From Azospirillum sp. TSH100 (GTDB lineage: Bacteria; Pseudomonadota; Alphaproteobacteria; Azospirillales; Azospirillaceae): 64,000 nt of DNA. Where the stretch lies: positions 578,501 through 642,500 of the forward strand of contig NZ_CP039635.1 in assembly GCF_004923295.1 (NCBI RefSeq), given 5' to 3'. A program made the translations under genes and the position numbers. Within the stretch, counting starts at the first letter, position 1. Each line of letters starts with the position of its first letter. Below the pieces are notes generated by a model. The model did no database searches. It was not told the DNA's origin and was given only the letters and a program-made list of their open reading frames with translations. Shown piece after piece: positions 51,693 through 60,172 of the stretch.

Positions 51693-53627
51693 ATGTTCTT
51701 GAAGATCTTCTCACGGAGCCTGGTTGCCCGGACGACGGCATCGGCGGTGGTGCTGGTGTCGGTGCTGGTCGCCGTGCCGATGGTGGTGCTGATCCAGGCC
51801 GACGTGCGCAACACGCGGGCCGAACTGGCGATCCGGGCGGAGATGGCGACCCGCATCGTGCTGGACGACGTGACCAACGCCCTGTGGGATCTCGACCCGG
51901 AAGAGGCGATGACGGCGCTGGGCCCGCTGCGGTCGATCGACAGCTTCGCCGAGGCGGTGATCCTCGGCACCCATGGCGAACGCTTCGCCACCTTCCGCAA
52001 GCCGGGTGCCGCCAGCGTGGGGGAGGGCGCCGCCACGGTCGCCACCGTGCCGCTGATCCGCCAGGACCGCGCCGGCGGCTCGCGCAGCATCGGCACGCTG
52101 CTGGTCCGGCTCGACACCGGGCCGACCGACGCGGCGATCCGCCACCATGTGCTGCTGCTGGGCGGGATCGGTGCCGTGACGCTTCTGCTGGTGGTGCTGG
52201 GGGTGATCTGGGCGACGCGCGGCATGACCCTGCCGATCGCCGGCATGACCCGCGCCATGGCCGATCTGGCCGCTGGCGACGTGACGGTGACGGTGCCGGT
52301 CCGCCACCGCGACGACGAGATCGGCCGCATGGCCAAGGCGCTCGACACCTTCCGCCAGAACGCCATCGACCTGCGCGTCGCCAAGGAGCGCGCCGAGCAG
52401 GCGGTGGCGTCGAAGGCGAAGTTCATGGCCGCCGCCAGCCACGACCTGCGCCAGCCGGCCCAGTCGCTGCTGATGCTGACCGCCATGCTGCGCGCCACCG
52501 CCCCCAATCCGAAGGTGGCGGACTCGGCGCGCAAGATCGAACAGGTGGTGATGACGCTGAAGCAGCTGCTGGACGAGCTGCTGGAGGTGTCGCGGCTGGA
52601 TGCCGGCGGCGTCACCGCCAACAAGGCGGTGCACGAGGTCGCCGACCTGTTCGAGGCGCTGGACTCGCAATACGGCCCGGTCGCCCGCAGCAAGGGGCTG
52701 GCCTTCTCCGTGCCGCAATACCGGGCGCCGGTGCTGACCGACCGGGTGCTGCTGTTGCGGCTGCTCGGCAACCTGATCGACAACGCCATCCGCTACACCG
52801 CCAGCGGACAGGTGCAGGTCGCCTGCCTGGAATCCGGCGGCAGCCTGATCGTCGAGGTGCGCGACACCGGCATCGGCATTCCAGAGGACCGGCTCGACGC
52901 CATCTGGGAGGAGTTCCACCAGATCGGCAACCCGGAACGCAACCGCGACAACGGCATCGGCCTTGGCCTGTCGATCGTCCGCCGGCTGGCCGGCGTGCTG
53001 GACCACCCGGTCAAGGTGCGCTCCACGCCGGGCAAGGGCTCCGTCTTCTCGGTCACCGTGCCGCTGGCGCCGGTGGAGCAGGTCATCGAAGCCGCGGCGC
53101 CAATCCCCGCCCCCGCCCCCGCCCCTGCCCCTGTCCCTGCCCCTATGATGGCTTCCCTGCCGGCCGCCGGACTGGCGACGCTGGCCGATGCGCCGGCGAA
53201 GAGCGGCGAGATCGCGATCCTGGTGATCGACGACGACCAGTTCGTGCTGTCGGCGATCTCGATGTTCCTCAACACCGCCGGGCATCGCGTCGTCGGCGCC
53301 TCCAGCGTGGCGGAGGGCCTGCGGGCGGTCGAGGGCGGCGACATCCGCCCCGATGCGGTGATCGCCGACTATCACCTCTCCGCCACCGAGAACGGCCTGG
53401 ATTTCATCGAGAGCGTCTGGCGCCGGCTTGGGCTGCGCATCCCGGCGGTGCTGATCTCCGGCCGGCTCGACGGCGCCGTGAGCGCGCGCGCGGCGGAGAT
53501 GGGCGTCATCGTCGCCGCCAAGCCGATCATGCCCGACCTGCTGTCGGCGCTGGTCGAACAGATGACGGCGGCGCGCCCGGTGGCCGCGCTCGATACCGCC
53601 GCTCCGCATAAGACTCCGACGATCTGA
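51693..53627 (+). CDS. Hybrid sensor histidine kinase with HAMP and C-terminal receiver
   Basis: A 644-residue kinase from the ATG at 51693; a GTG eight codons upstream is also in frame. A transmembrane helix at about 10-33, a periplasmic sensor of about 120 residues (WDLDPEEAMTALGPL), a second helix (HHVLLLGGIGAVTLLLVVLGVIW) and a HAMP domain (LPIAGMTRAMADLAAGDVTVTVP) precede the kinase core. In that core are FMAAASHDLRQPAQSL (His), NLIDNAIRYT, DTGIGIP and NGIGLGLSIVRR. After an APAPAP linker a receiver domain (VIDDDQF; phospho-Asp in VIADYHLS; AAKPI) closes the protein. The HDLRQP box and the receiver are typical of kinases that feed a separate phosphotransfer or regulator. Partner unknown. 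Confidence 0.92.
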   Translation: MFLKIFSRSLVARTTASAVVLVSVLVAVPMVVLIQADVRNTRAELAIRAEMATRIVLDDVTNALWDLDPEEAMTALGPLRSIDSFAEAVILGTHGERFATFRKPGAASVGEGAATVATVPLIRQDRAGGSRSIGTLLVRLDTGPTDAAIRHHVLLLGGIGAVTLLLVVLGVIWATRGMTLPIAGMTRAMADLAAGDVTVTVPVRHRDDEIGRMAKALDTFRQNAIDLRVAKERAEQAVASKAKFMAAASHDLRQPAQSLLMLTAMLRATAPNPKVADSARKIEQVVMTLKQLLDELLEVSRLDAGGVTANKAVHEVADLFEALDSQYGPVARSKGLAFSVPQYRAPVLTDRVLLLRLLGNLIDNAIRYTASGQVQVACLESGGSLIVEVRDTGIGIPEDRLDAIWEEFHQIGNPERNRDNGIGLGLSIVRRLAGVLDHPVKVRSTPGKGSVFSVTVPLAPVEQVIEAAAPIPAPAPAPAPVPAPMMASLPAAGLATLADAPAKSGEIAILVIDDDQFVLSAISMFLNTAGHRVVGASSVAEGLRAVEGGDIRPDAVIADYHLSATENGLDFIESVWRRLGLRIPAVLISGRLDGAVSARAAEMGVIVAAKPIMPDLLSALVEQMTAARPVAALDTAAPHKTPTI

Positions 53628-53789
53628 GGGCAGTGGTCCGGCAGTGGTCAGGTCCTGCTTCGATCTTGAGGCTTAGGACCAAAAATGATCTCACATACGG
53701 GACTATGCTGTGTCACAACATCAGGGCGGAGCCTTCGGACCGCCTGCTCCCCCGTCCGAGGGCGAACAAAAGCAACCTCGGAGGATTCC

Positions 53790-54350
53790 ATGCCTGGCGC
53801 CACCAAGACCGTCACCACCCGTGCCCGTGACATCATCGCCGGTTTCGACTTCGGCTATGTGGTCGACCGTGCGGTCGCCGCAGGCATGTCCCACAGCACC
53901 TCGGAGATCGCGCTGACCCAGCTGAAGGCGTTCCTGCTGGCCTGCGCCGAGCATCCGGACCGTGACATCGTTCCGCAATCCGCCGCCTGCGACGAGCTGT
54001 GGCACGAGTTCATCGTCGCCGACACCCGCGCCTATTTCCGCTTCTGCGACGCGGTCTATGGCGAGTATCTCCACCACAATGGCGTGACCGTCCCGGCCGA
54101 GCGCATGGCCGCCGCCCGCAGCGACAGCGCCCGCCTGTTCGCCGGCGCCGATTGCCTGCGCGAGGCGGCCAAGGCGGACTGCCTGCGCGAGGGCGCGGAG
54201 GCCGATTGCCTTCGTGAAGCGAAGCCGGTGGATTGCCTGCGTGAGGCGAAGGCCGCCGACTGCCTGCGTGAAGCCGCCCAGGCCGATTGCCTTCGTGAAG
54301 CGAAGCCGGCGGATTGCCTGCGCGAGGCACGGCCGCAGGGCGCCGCCTGA
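53790..54350 (+). CDS. GRDP/DUF1399-like protein with seven Cys-containing nonapeptide repeats
   Basis: A 186-residue protein with a strong ribosome site (GGAGGATTCC-ATG). Residues 1-115 form a compact domain with CDELWHEFIVADTRAYFRFCDAVYGEYLHH, the Trp-His ... Tyr ... Leu-His-His pattern of glycine-rich-domain (DUF1399-like) proteins. Residues 121-183 are seven tandem nonapeptides of the form DCLREAKPA, each with one Cys, one Arg and acidic residues, ending GAA. The repeats have a 27-bp DNA period and differ at third positions, so selection keeps the peptide. There is no signal peptide. The gene is followed at once by a strong terminator and stands alone. Function unknown; metal or thiol chemistry is a guess. 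Confidence 0.8.
   Translation: MPGATKTVTTRARDIIAGFDFGYVVDRAVAAGMSHSTSEIALTQLKAFLLACAEHPDRDIVPQSAACDELWHEFIVADTRAYFRFCDAVYGEYLHHNGVTVPAERMAAARSDSARLFAGADCLREAAKADCLREGAEADCLREAKPVDCLREAKAADCLREAAQADCLREAKPADCLREARPQGAA
54150..54338 (+). repeat. Seven 27-bp in-frame repeats
   Basis: Units begin with GA(T/C)TGCCT at 54150, 54177, 54204, 54231, 54258, 54285 and 54312. Units 3-4 and 6-7 are nearly identical to each other, which suggests that blocks of several units were duplicated. Confidence 0.92.
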
Positions 54351-54372
54351 CCGTCTCGTCCCGGTAGCGGCG

Positions 54373-54406
54373 AAAAGCCCCTGTCCGCAAGCGGACAGGG
54401 GCTTTT
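54373..54406. terminator. Strong bidirectional terminator
   Basis: AAAAGCCCCTGTCCGC and GCGGACAGGGGCTTTT form a near-perfect 16-bp inverted repeat with A and T tracts at its ends. It lies between the repeat-protein gene and the convergent binding-protein gene and serves both. Confidence 0.9.
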
Positions 54407-54448
54407 CCATGCCGGCACCCTGCCCTGTCCCGGGTCAGTCCCCAGGGA

Positions 54449-56005
54449 TCAGCCGAAGTTCAGGCCGCCGAAGGGCGTGATGAAGTTGTCGCTCAACACG
54501 TTGCCACGCAGCGCCACATAATCCGGAACCACGAGCGGGATCACCGGCAGATCCTGCATGACCAGACGCTCGGCGTCCTTGTAGACCTCGGCCCGCCGGT
54601 CCTGATCGGGAATCGCCATCGCCCGCTCGATCAGGCGGTCGAACTGCGCGCTGGTCCAGCCGACGGGATTGAAGCGGCTGCCGCTGCTGAACAGCTCGTC
54701 GAGGAAATTCATCGGGTCGGGATAGGTGGCGGTCCAGCCGAACAGGAAGGCGTCATAGTCGCGCCGCCGGGACCGGGCGATGAATTCCTGCCGCGGCGCG
54801 ATCGCCAGCTTCGCCGGGATGCCGGCATTGTTCCATTGCGAGACGTAATAGACGAACTCCCGCCGGTATTCCGGGACGATGGTCACCTGGAAGGGCTCGA
54901 TGCCGCGCCCCTCCGGATAGCCGGCCTCCTCCAGCAGGCGCTTCGCCAGCGCCGGATCATAGGCCAGCGGCTCAAGCCGCTCGTTGGACAGCAGTGCCGG
55001 CGGAACGATGCCGTTGTGAACGGCCGCCACCCCCCGGAAAAAGCGCTCCGCCATCGCCGCGCGGTCGATCAGCAGCGACATCGCCCGACGCACCCGCAGA
55101 TCGCCGAAGGCCTTCACCCGCCTGGGGTCGAGCGCCACCACCCGCATCTGCATGCGCGGCACGCTCGACAGCGACCGCTTGAAGCCGGGATCGTCCATCA
55201 CCCCGCGCAGCGCGTCGGTATCGACGAAGGTGAAGTCGATCTGGCTGTCGTTGAACAGCGTGATGCCGTCGTTGCCGATGCCGGTGGCGAGGAAGGACAC
55301 GCGCTCGAACGGCACCGATCCGCCACGCCAGTCGGGATTGGCCTCGACGTCCATCCGGATGCCGTCGCTCGACCGCACCAGCCGGTAGGGTCCGGTACCC
55401 GCCGAAAGGGTGCGGAACCACTCGGGTCCGGCCTGCGCGGCCGCCTCGACGTCGACGATGTTCAGGCGGGCGAAGGGGAACACCGCGCAGGGTTCGTCGC
55501 AGACCACCTCCAGCGTGCGGTCGTCGGCAACGGTGATGCCCGACAGGTCACCGGCCGTCTTCGCCCGCAACTCGCGAAAGCCCCGCACCTTCGCCAGCGC
55601 CAGCACGGCGAAGTTGGCGCCGTCGCCGGTCAGCGCCGCCTCGAAACTGCGCTTGACGTCCAGCGCCGTCAGGCGGCGGCCGGTGTGGAAGGTGACGCCG
55701 TCACGGATGGTCAGCCGCCAGCGCCGCGCATCGTCCGACGCCTCCCAGCGGGTGGCGAGGCCGGGCAGGATGCGGCCCTTGGAATCGACGGTGGTCAGGC
55801 TTTCGTACATCGAGCCGAGAACCTGACGCGCGACCAGATCGCTGACGGTCAGCGGGTTGAGCCCGCCGGGCAGGGACTTCAGCCCGATCCGCAGGGTGCC
55901 TGACGCGGCCATCGCCGGACGCGGCAGCGCGGCGGCAAGACCGGCCATACCAAGCAGACCCCCGCCAACCAGACCAAGGAACTGTCGTCTCCGCACCACC
56001 GGCAT
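54449..56005 (-). CDS. ABC transporter substrate-binding protein, family 5 (peptide/nickel type)
   Basis: A 518-residue periplasmic solute-binding protein. The N-terminus MPVVRRRQFLGLVGGGLLGMAGLAAALPRPAMA is a twin-arginine-type signal (RRRQFLG). The mature part shows PGGLNPLTVSDLVARQVLGSMYESLTTVD, RLTALDVKRSFEAAL, DLRVRRAMSLLIDRAAMAERFF and FGWTATYPDPMNFLDELFSSGS, all typical of DppA/OppA-like cluster C proteins. The ligand could be a peptide or another small solute. No permease or ATPase gene lies next to it, so it is an orphan here. It ends 43 bases from the bidirectional terminator. Confidence 0.92.
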   Translation of the reverse strand: MPVVRRRQFLGLVGGGLLGMAGLAAALPRPAMAASGTLRIGLKSLPGGLNPLTVSDLVARQVLGSMYESLTTVDSKGRILPGLATRWEASDDARRWRLTIRDGVTFHTGRRLTALDVKRSFEAALTGDGANFAVLALAKVRGFRELRAKTAGDLSGITVADDRTLEVVCDEPCAVFPFARLNIVDVEAAAQAGPEWFRTLSAGTGPYRLVRSSDGIRMDVEANPDWRGGSVPFERVSFLATGIGNDGITLFNDSQIDFTFVDTDALRGVMDDPGFKRSLSSVPRMQMRVVALDPRRVKAFGDLRVRRAMSLLIDRAAMAERFFRGVAAVHNGIVPPALLSNERLEPLAYDPALAKRLLEEAGYPEGRGIEPFQVTIVPEYRREFVYYVSQWNNAGIPAKLAIAPRQEFIARSRRRDYDAFLFGWTATYPDPMNFLDELFSSGSRFNPVGWTSAQFDRLIERAMAIPDQDRRAEVYKDAERLVMQDLPVIPLVVPDYVALRGNVLSDNFITPFGGLNFG

Positions 56006-56087
56006 CGCTGACCCGTAACATCAATGATTTTACAGGCAATCCTTACCATGGGGCAGGGCAGGCGGTCACCCTGGCCGACCGCCAGAG

Positions 56088-56163
56088 GCTTTCGCGCTCG
56101 AAAGCAACCTAAGCAGGTATCAGAGGCGTGGAACAACCAAGGCGGGCTTTCGCGCTCGAAAGC
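56088..56163. other. Candidate parS centromere: two copies of an 18-bp palindrome
   Basis: GCTTTCGCGCTCGAAAGC occurs at 56088-56105 and at 56146-56163, same orientation, 58 bases apart. Arms GCTTTCG/CGAAAGC flank a CGCT centre. They lie directly after the parB stop codon, in the 169-base gap before the binding-protein gene. The position and symmetry fit ParB-binding sites; the sequence differs from the chromosomal parS (TGTTTCACGTGAAACA). Confidence 0.72.
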
Positions 56164-56174
56164 CGTCCCTCGGG

Positions 56175-57029
56175 TCAGCCATTCAGCAGGGAGTCGATGC
56201 GGTCGCGCAGGGCCTGCAGGCGTTCGCGGTGTTCGCGTTGCAATGCCTGGGCGACGGCGTCGATGGCGGCCAAATCCTTGTCCATCCGGTTGATCGCCTT
56301 GCCCAGCACCCGCAACGGTTCCGCCGAGCTGGACGCCGACGGACGGGCGGCGCGCACCGCGCCGACGGTCAGACCGCCGGTCCGCGCCGTCTGCCACAGC
56401 CGGCGCAGTTCGGCCTCGTCCTCGACGAAGGCCAGCTCGACCAGGGCGGAGCGCGAGACGGCGTCGGGGTTGGCGCGGTAATCGGCCAGGATGTCGTCCG
56501 GCAGGCGCAGCACCTTCAGGCGCTTCGACACCTCGGCTTCCGAACAGCCGACGGCGGCCGCCACCTCGGTCTGGGTGTAGCCGTGCGCCTCGATCAGCTG
56601 CGACAGGCCGCGGGCGAGGTCGATGGCGTCGAGGTCCACGCGCTGGACATTCTCGATCAGCGCGATCTCTTCCGGCCGGCCCTTGGTGATGATGGCGGCG
56701 ATGGTCGCCCGGCCGAGCAGCCGGTGGGCGCGCAGCCGCCGTTCGCCGGCCACCAGCCGGTAGCGGCCCTTCTCCGGCCCCTCCTGAACCAGGACGGGTT
56801 GCTGCAACCCATGACGGACAATGGACTCGGCCAGCGAACGCAGGGACTCGTCGTCGAACACCGTGCGCGGCTGGCCGGGATTGGTCTCGACCGCGTCGAG
56901 ATCGACCTCGATCAGCCGGGGCAGCACGCCGCTCAGCCCGAACATGCGGTCGGTCTCGGCGGCGAAGCCGGCCTCCTTGGCCTGGAGCACGGTGGCGGCG
57001 GTCTGCCGGGTCAGCTTCTTAGGCGGCAT
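56175..57029 (-). CDS. parB: Partition protein ParB (plasmid/chromid type)
   Basis: A 284-residue centromere-binding CTPase. The N-terminal part has IEVDLDAVETNPGQPRTVFDDESLRSLAESIVRHGLQQPVLV and the GERRLRAHRL box of the CTP-binding domain. A central helix-turn-helix follows (YTQTEVAAAVGCSEAEVSKRLKVLRLPDDIL), then a dimerisation tail. It would bind the palindromes just downstream and be moved by ParA. Its ATG (57029) overlaps the parA stop by 11 bases and has GGAGA upstream, so the two are coupled. Confidence 0.94.
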   Translation of the reverse strand: MPPKKLTRQTAATVLQAKEAGFAAETDRMFGLSGVLPRLIEVDLDAVETNPGQPRTVFDDESLRSLAESIVRHGLQQPVLVQEGPEKGRYRLVAGERRLRAHRLLGRATIAAIITKGRPEEIALIENVQRVDLDAIDLARGLSQLIEAHGYTQTEVAAAVGCSEAEVSKRLKVLRLPDDILADYRANPDAVSRSALVELAFVEDEAELRRLWQTARTGGLTVGAVRAARPSASSSAEPLRVLGKAINRMDKDLAAIDAVAQALQREHRERLQALRDRIDSLLNG

Positions 57030-58041
57030 CGACGGTCTCCTGCAAACGGCCCATGGCGGTCAGCAGCGCGGCGGCGATGGCGGCGTAGCTCTCCACCCCC
57101 GGCGCGCCGATGTCGGCATCCAGCGTGATGACGTTGGCGCCGGCCGCCTGGGCGTAGATGGTGGCGCGCGGCACCGGCGGGAACACGCGGCGGCTGTCGC
57201 CCCACAGCCGCTGGATGTCGTCCAGCGACGAGCGGTCCTGGGTCTGGCGCGGATTGACCATGGTCGGCAGAATGCCCAGCAGCTCCAGCCGCGGATTCAG
57301 GCGGCGCTGGATCTTGGCGACGGTGTCGAGGAAGGCGCTGACGCCGAGGATGGCGTGCGGTTCCGCCTGGCAGGGCACCAGCACGTAGTCGGCGGCGGTC
57401 AGGGCGTTGATCGTCACCGCACCGAGATTGGGGGCGCAGTCGATGACGATGACGTCATAGCGGTCGCGCACGCCGTCGAGCATCTCGGCGAGCGCCGTCT
57501 GGGCATTGGTCAGGTTGCCCGGCAGTTCGGTGTCGGCGCTCGCCAGCGCGATGCTGGAGGGAACGATGTCGAGCCCCTCGACGCCGGTCGGGCGGATCAC
57601 CGCATCGAGCGGCGTCTTGCCCATCAGCGCGTGGTAGAGAACCTTTCCGGCTTCCGTCAGCGCCACCACGTCGGCCTGCGGCACGCCGACATGGACGGTG
57701 GCGTTGCCCTGCGGATCGGCATCGACCAGCAGGACGCGGTTGCCGGCACGGGCCAGGATGAAGGCGAGGTTGATCGAGGTGGCGGTCTTGGCGGTGCCGC
57801 CCTTTTGCAGGCCGACGGCGACGGTGGTGCCAGGGCGGGGCAGGGGGCTTTCCGGCCGTTCGAGATCGAGCAGCAGCAGCCGGCCCAGCACCTCGCGCGG
57901 CAGCGCTTCCTTGCCGGTTTCCCATTTGCTGAGCCGCTGCTTGTCGTATTTGCGGCCGGTCAATTCATTGACGAACGCCGCCATCTGCGTCTGGGTCAGG
58001 CCGCGCCGTTCCCGCAACGCCTTCAACTGTTCCCCTGTCAC
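57019..58041 (-). CDS. parA: Partition ATPase ParA with N-terminal HTH
   Basis: A 340-residue Walker-type ATPase (340 rather than 260, i.e. type Ia). It starts with GTG at 58041, preceded by AGGAGG. Residues 1-50 form an XRE-like helix-turn-helix (LKALRERRGLTQTQMAAFVNELTG...LSKWETGKEALP), probably for autorepression of the operon. The ATPase domain has the deviant Walker A GLQKGGTAKTATSINLAF, Walker A' VLLVDADPQGNATVHVG and Walker B DVIVIDCAPNLGAVTINAL. It segregates the replicon together with ParB. It lies 94 bases downstream of repA in the same direction. Confidence 0.94.
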   Translation of the reverse strand: MTGEQLKALRERRGLTQTQMAAFVNELTGRKYDKQRLSKWETGKEALPREVLGRLLLLDLERPESPLPRPGTTVAVGLQKGGTAKTATSINLAFILARAGNRVLLVDADPQGNATVHVGVPQADVVALTEAGKVLYHALMGKTPLDAVIRPTGVEGLDIVPSSIALASADTELPGNLTNAQTALAEMLDGVRDRYDVIVIDCAPNLGAVTINALTAADYVLVPCQAEPHAILGVSAFLDTVAKIQRRLNPRLELLGILPTMVNPRQTQDRSSLDDIQRLWGDSRRVFPPVPRATIYAQAAGANVITLDADIGAPGVESYAAIAAALLTAMGRLQETVDAA

Positions 58042-58135
58042 GCCCCGTCCTCCTGCCCCGGCACCGGTCGGCAGGGAGCCTAGCAAGTCGTCGCGACTCC
58101 GGCAACGGGTGTCTACCGAAGGGGGAGGGAGCGAT

Positions 58136-59083
58136 TCACACCGTCTCGTCGTATTCCACCTTGGGAACGTCGATCCAGTTTTCCGGCTGGCCCTGGTCCT
58201 TCTTCCAGAACAGCACCGGCAGGTCGGCGTTCAGCACGCGGCCCAGCACCGCGCCGCGCGCCTTCATCGTCTCCTTGTATTCCGCGGTCTCGACGATGCG
58301 GACGCCATAGCCGGGGATGCGGTCGGCGGCCAGGACGGGATTCAGCGCGTTCTTGAACTTGCGCAGGTCGTTGTCGGAGCCGACGCGCTTGCGCAGCGGT
58401 TCCAGCGCCATCCAGAAGGCGTGGCCGCGGGCGAGGTGGGCGCGGGCGATCTCATAGAGCCGCTTTTCCACCGGCTTCAGCGCGAAATACTGGTCGTCGT
58501 AGCTCAGCAGATTGTGGCCCAGCGCCGCGCGGGTGACCCAGCCCGACAGCGTCAGCTTCAGCCCGCGCACCGCCCGCTCGCCGTCCTTCTTGCGCTGGTA
58601 GAGCAGCTTGTAGTCGGAAATCCAGGAGAAGGCCCCGCTTTCGCCCTCGCCGCCGGTTTCCAGGTTGGTCTTGATCTGCGTGCCCTGAAGCCGCTCCAGC
58701 GCCCCTTCGATCTTGTCGTAGGCGCTGCCGCCGGCGGTCTTGCCGACGATGCGCTGAAGGTCGCTGGTGGTGAAGTGCAGCTCGCCCAGCTTGGACGGGC
58801 CCTTGCCGGACTCCATCTTCTCGCGCAACAGCGAGATGGCGTAGAGCAGCACCGCCTTGTCCCAGATCGTCGCGACGCCGACATTCTTCGGCGCCCGCAC
58901 CTCGATCCGCACCTTGCCGTCGTCATAGGTGGGCAGCGATTCCGCCTTGTCCTTCGACAGGCCGAACAGGCTGTAGACCATCATGTGGCGGTCGTTCTGG
59001 ACATCGCCGGTCAGCGGGGAATCAAGCCGCAGAGCCAATTGCAGCGGCCGGTCGAGCAGCTCGGCGTTGTTGGTCTGGGTCAT
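58136..59083 (-). CDS. repA: Replication initiator protein RepA (RPA family)
   Basis: A 315-residue initiator of the RPA family found on alphaproteobacterial plasmids and chromids. It starts at the ATG at 59083 (MTQTNNAELLDRPLQLAL). Segments such as DRHMMVYSLFGLSK, GVATIWDKAVLLYAISLLREKM, VGKTAGGSAYDKIEGALERLQGTQIKTN and VEKRLYEIARAHLARG show two winged-helix units that bind origin iterons. Repeated motifs in the next 600 bases upstream are the expected targets. First gene of repA-parA-parB. Its presence indicates that this molecule is not the main chromosome. Confidence 0.93.
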   Translation of the reverse strand: MTQTNNAELLDRPLQLALRLDSPLTGDVQNDRHMMVYSLFGLSKDKAESLPTYDDGKVRIEVRAPKNVGVATIWDKAVLLYAISLLREKMESGKGPSKLGELHFTTSDLQRIVGKTAGGSAYDKIEGALERLQGTQIKTNLETGGEGESGAFSWISDYKLLYQRKKDGERAVRGLKLTLSGWVTRAALGHNLLSYDDQYFALKPVEKRLYEIARAHLARGHAFWMALEPLRKRVGSDNDLRKFKNALNPVLAADRIPGYGVRIVETAEYKETMKARGAVLGRVLNADLPVLFWKKDQGQPENWIDVPKVEYDETV

Positions 59084-59128
59084 GCGATTTCTCCGCGGGT
59101 CCTGTGCGGCTTCAAAGGTGTCAGTCCC

Positions 59129-59159
59129 ATAATCCACAAGCCCGCCACCCTGTTCCACA
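59129..59159. promoter_or_regulatory. Two DnaA-box-like sequences
   Basis: ATAATCCACA at 59129-59138 and TGTTCCACA at 59151-59159 each match the DnaA box TTATNCACA at seven of nine positions. They lie between the repA start and the first iteron, where an initiator would recruit DnaA. Confidence 0.45.
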
Positions 59160-59170
59160 ATGCCGGACCA

Positions 59171-59698
59171 AACGTCGCCGTTCTGCCGAAAGATTCCCGG
59201 GGACGGCGCCGGTTGGCCGGCCGAACGTCGTCGTTCTGCCAGTTTTTACGGCGGGTGGCGGAGAAGGAGGGGCGAAGGGGAGTTGGACGGCGGCAGGGGT
59301 GGGGATGGACCGGCTTCGACCGGCCGGTAGCGAAGCCAACGTCTGCGTTCTGCCGTGCCGAGGGGCGGCAGGAGAGGGCGCCTTCAGGTCAAAGCATTGT
59401 TTTTCCTATCTTACTGCTCCCTGCGCGCCACCCGGATGCCGCCGGAGCCCCCCTGGGGAGGCCATCGACTGGCAGAACGGCGACGTTCGGACGATCCGTC
59501 GAAGGGCCGATTCCCACCCGATTCTCCGCCGATTCCATCCCGGGGAGGGTGGGGGTGGGGCTGATTCCGCTCCATCATTCGGCAGAACGACGACGTTCGA
59601 GGCGGCCGGCGCGTCGTCACAAGCCACTGGCTGCCAAGAATCTTTCGGCACAACGACGACGTTCGGAGCCGAATCTTTCGGCACAACGGCGACACTTG
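59171..59698. other. Replication origin with about seven iterons
   Basis: Variants of CGAACGTCGTCGTTCTGCC recur. Plus orientation: 59171-59196, 59221-59242, 59338-59354. Opposite orientation: 59471-59490, 59581-59600, 59638-59666, 59671-59698. The best copies extend into GAAAGATTC. Three copies face four across a central part that includes an AT-richer stretch (about 59390-59415, with GTTTTTCCTATCTTA). No gene is supported in 59084-60172; this is the origin of the replicon served by RepA. Confidence 0.82.
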
Positions 59699-59976
59699 CA
59701 GCTGGCCGGCCGGCGCAGCGGCAGAGCAAGTGCTTGATTCCTCCACAAGAATCCAGGCCTGCGTCGGCGAAATGCCGGATGCAGGCGATTTTTCCAAGAC
59801 CGTGGACAGACGTGCAACGGGACGTACACATTCCAAAAAACGGGCGAAAACCGCCCTCACGCCATTGACATGCGCCCATGCCGGATGCCGGCCGGCGCCA
59901 CGGGTCTTTGTGGTCCCGTGCTCTCTGAAGGAGCGAAGAGCATGAGTTGATGGAGGACCGACCTCCGCAAACACAA

Positions 59977-60001
59977 AAGGCCCGGATTGCTCCGGGCCCT
60001 T
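59977..60001 (-). terminator. Orphan terminator on the minus strand
   Basis: GGCCCGGA and TCCGGGCC form a perfect 8-bp stem with loop GCAA when read on the minus strand, followed by TTTTGTGTTTG. No protein gene reads into it from the right, so it may end a small RNA or a transcript antisense to the leader of the plus-strand gene at 60173. Confidence 0.6.
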
Positions 60002-60172
60002 CGTGTCGGACGGAGGAGACCGAGGAAAACCCCGGGCACCCCACATCTGGCTGTTTGGCGACTCCATGATGGCAGGGCAGGCCCGCAAAGCCAAGCGGAT
60101 TCACAGCGAGTCCGTTGACGCTCCTTCCTTGTCTCCACCCGTCCACGGACCGACCGACAGACGGGTAAAGCA

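Noticed and set aside
53100-53150. CCCGCC-rich tandem tract as a possible regulatory repeat
   Set aside because: It is in frame and encodes the APAPAP linker between the kinase and receiver domains.
54150-54338. CRISPR-like regular repeats
   Set aside because: 27-bp periodicity without spacers; the units are contiguous, in frame and translated.
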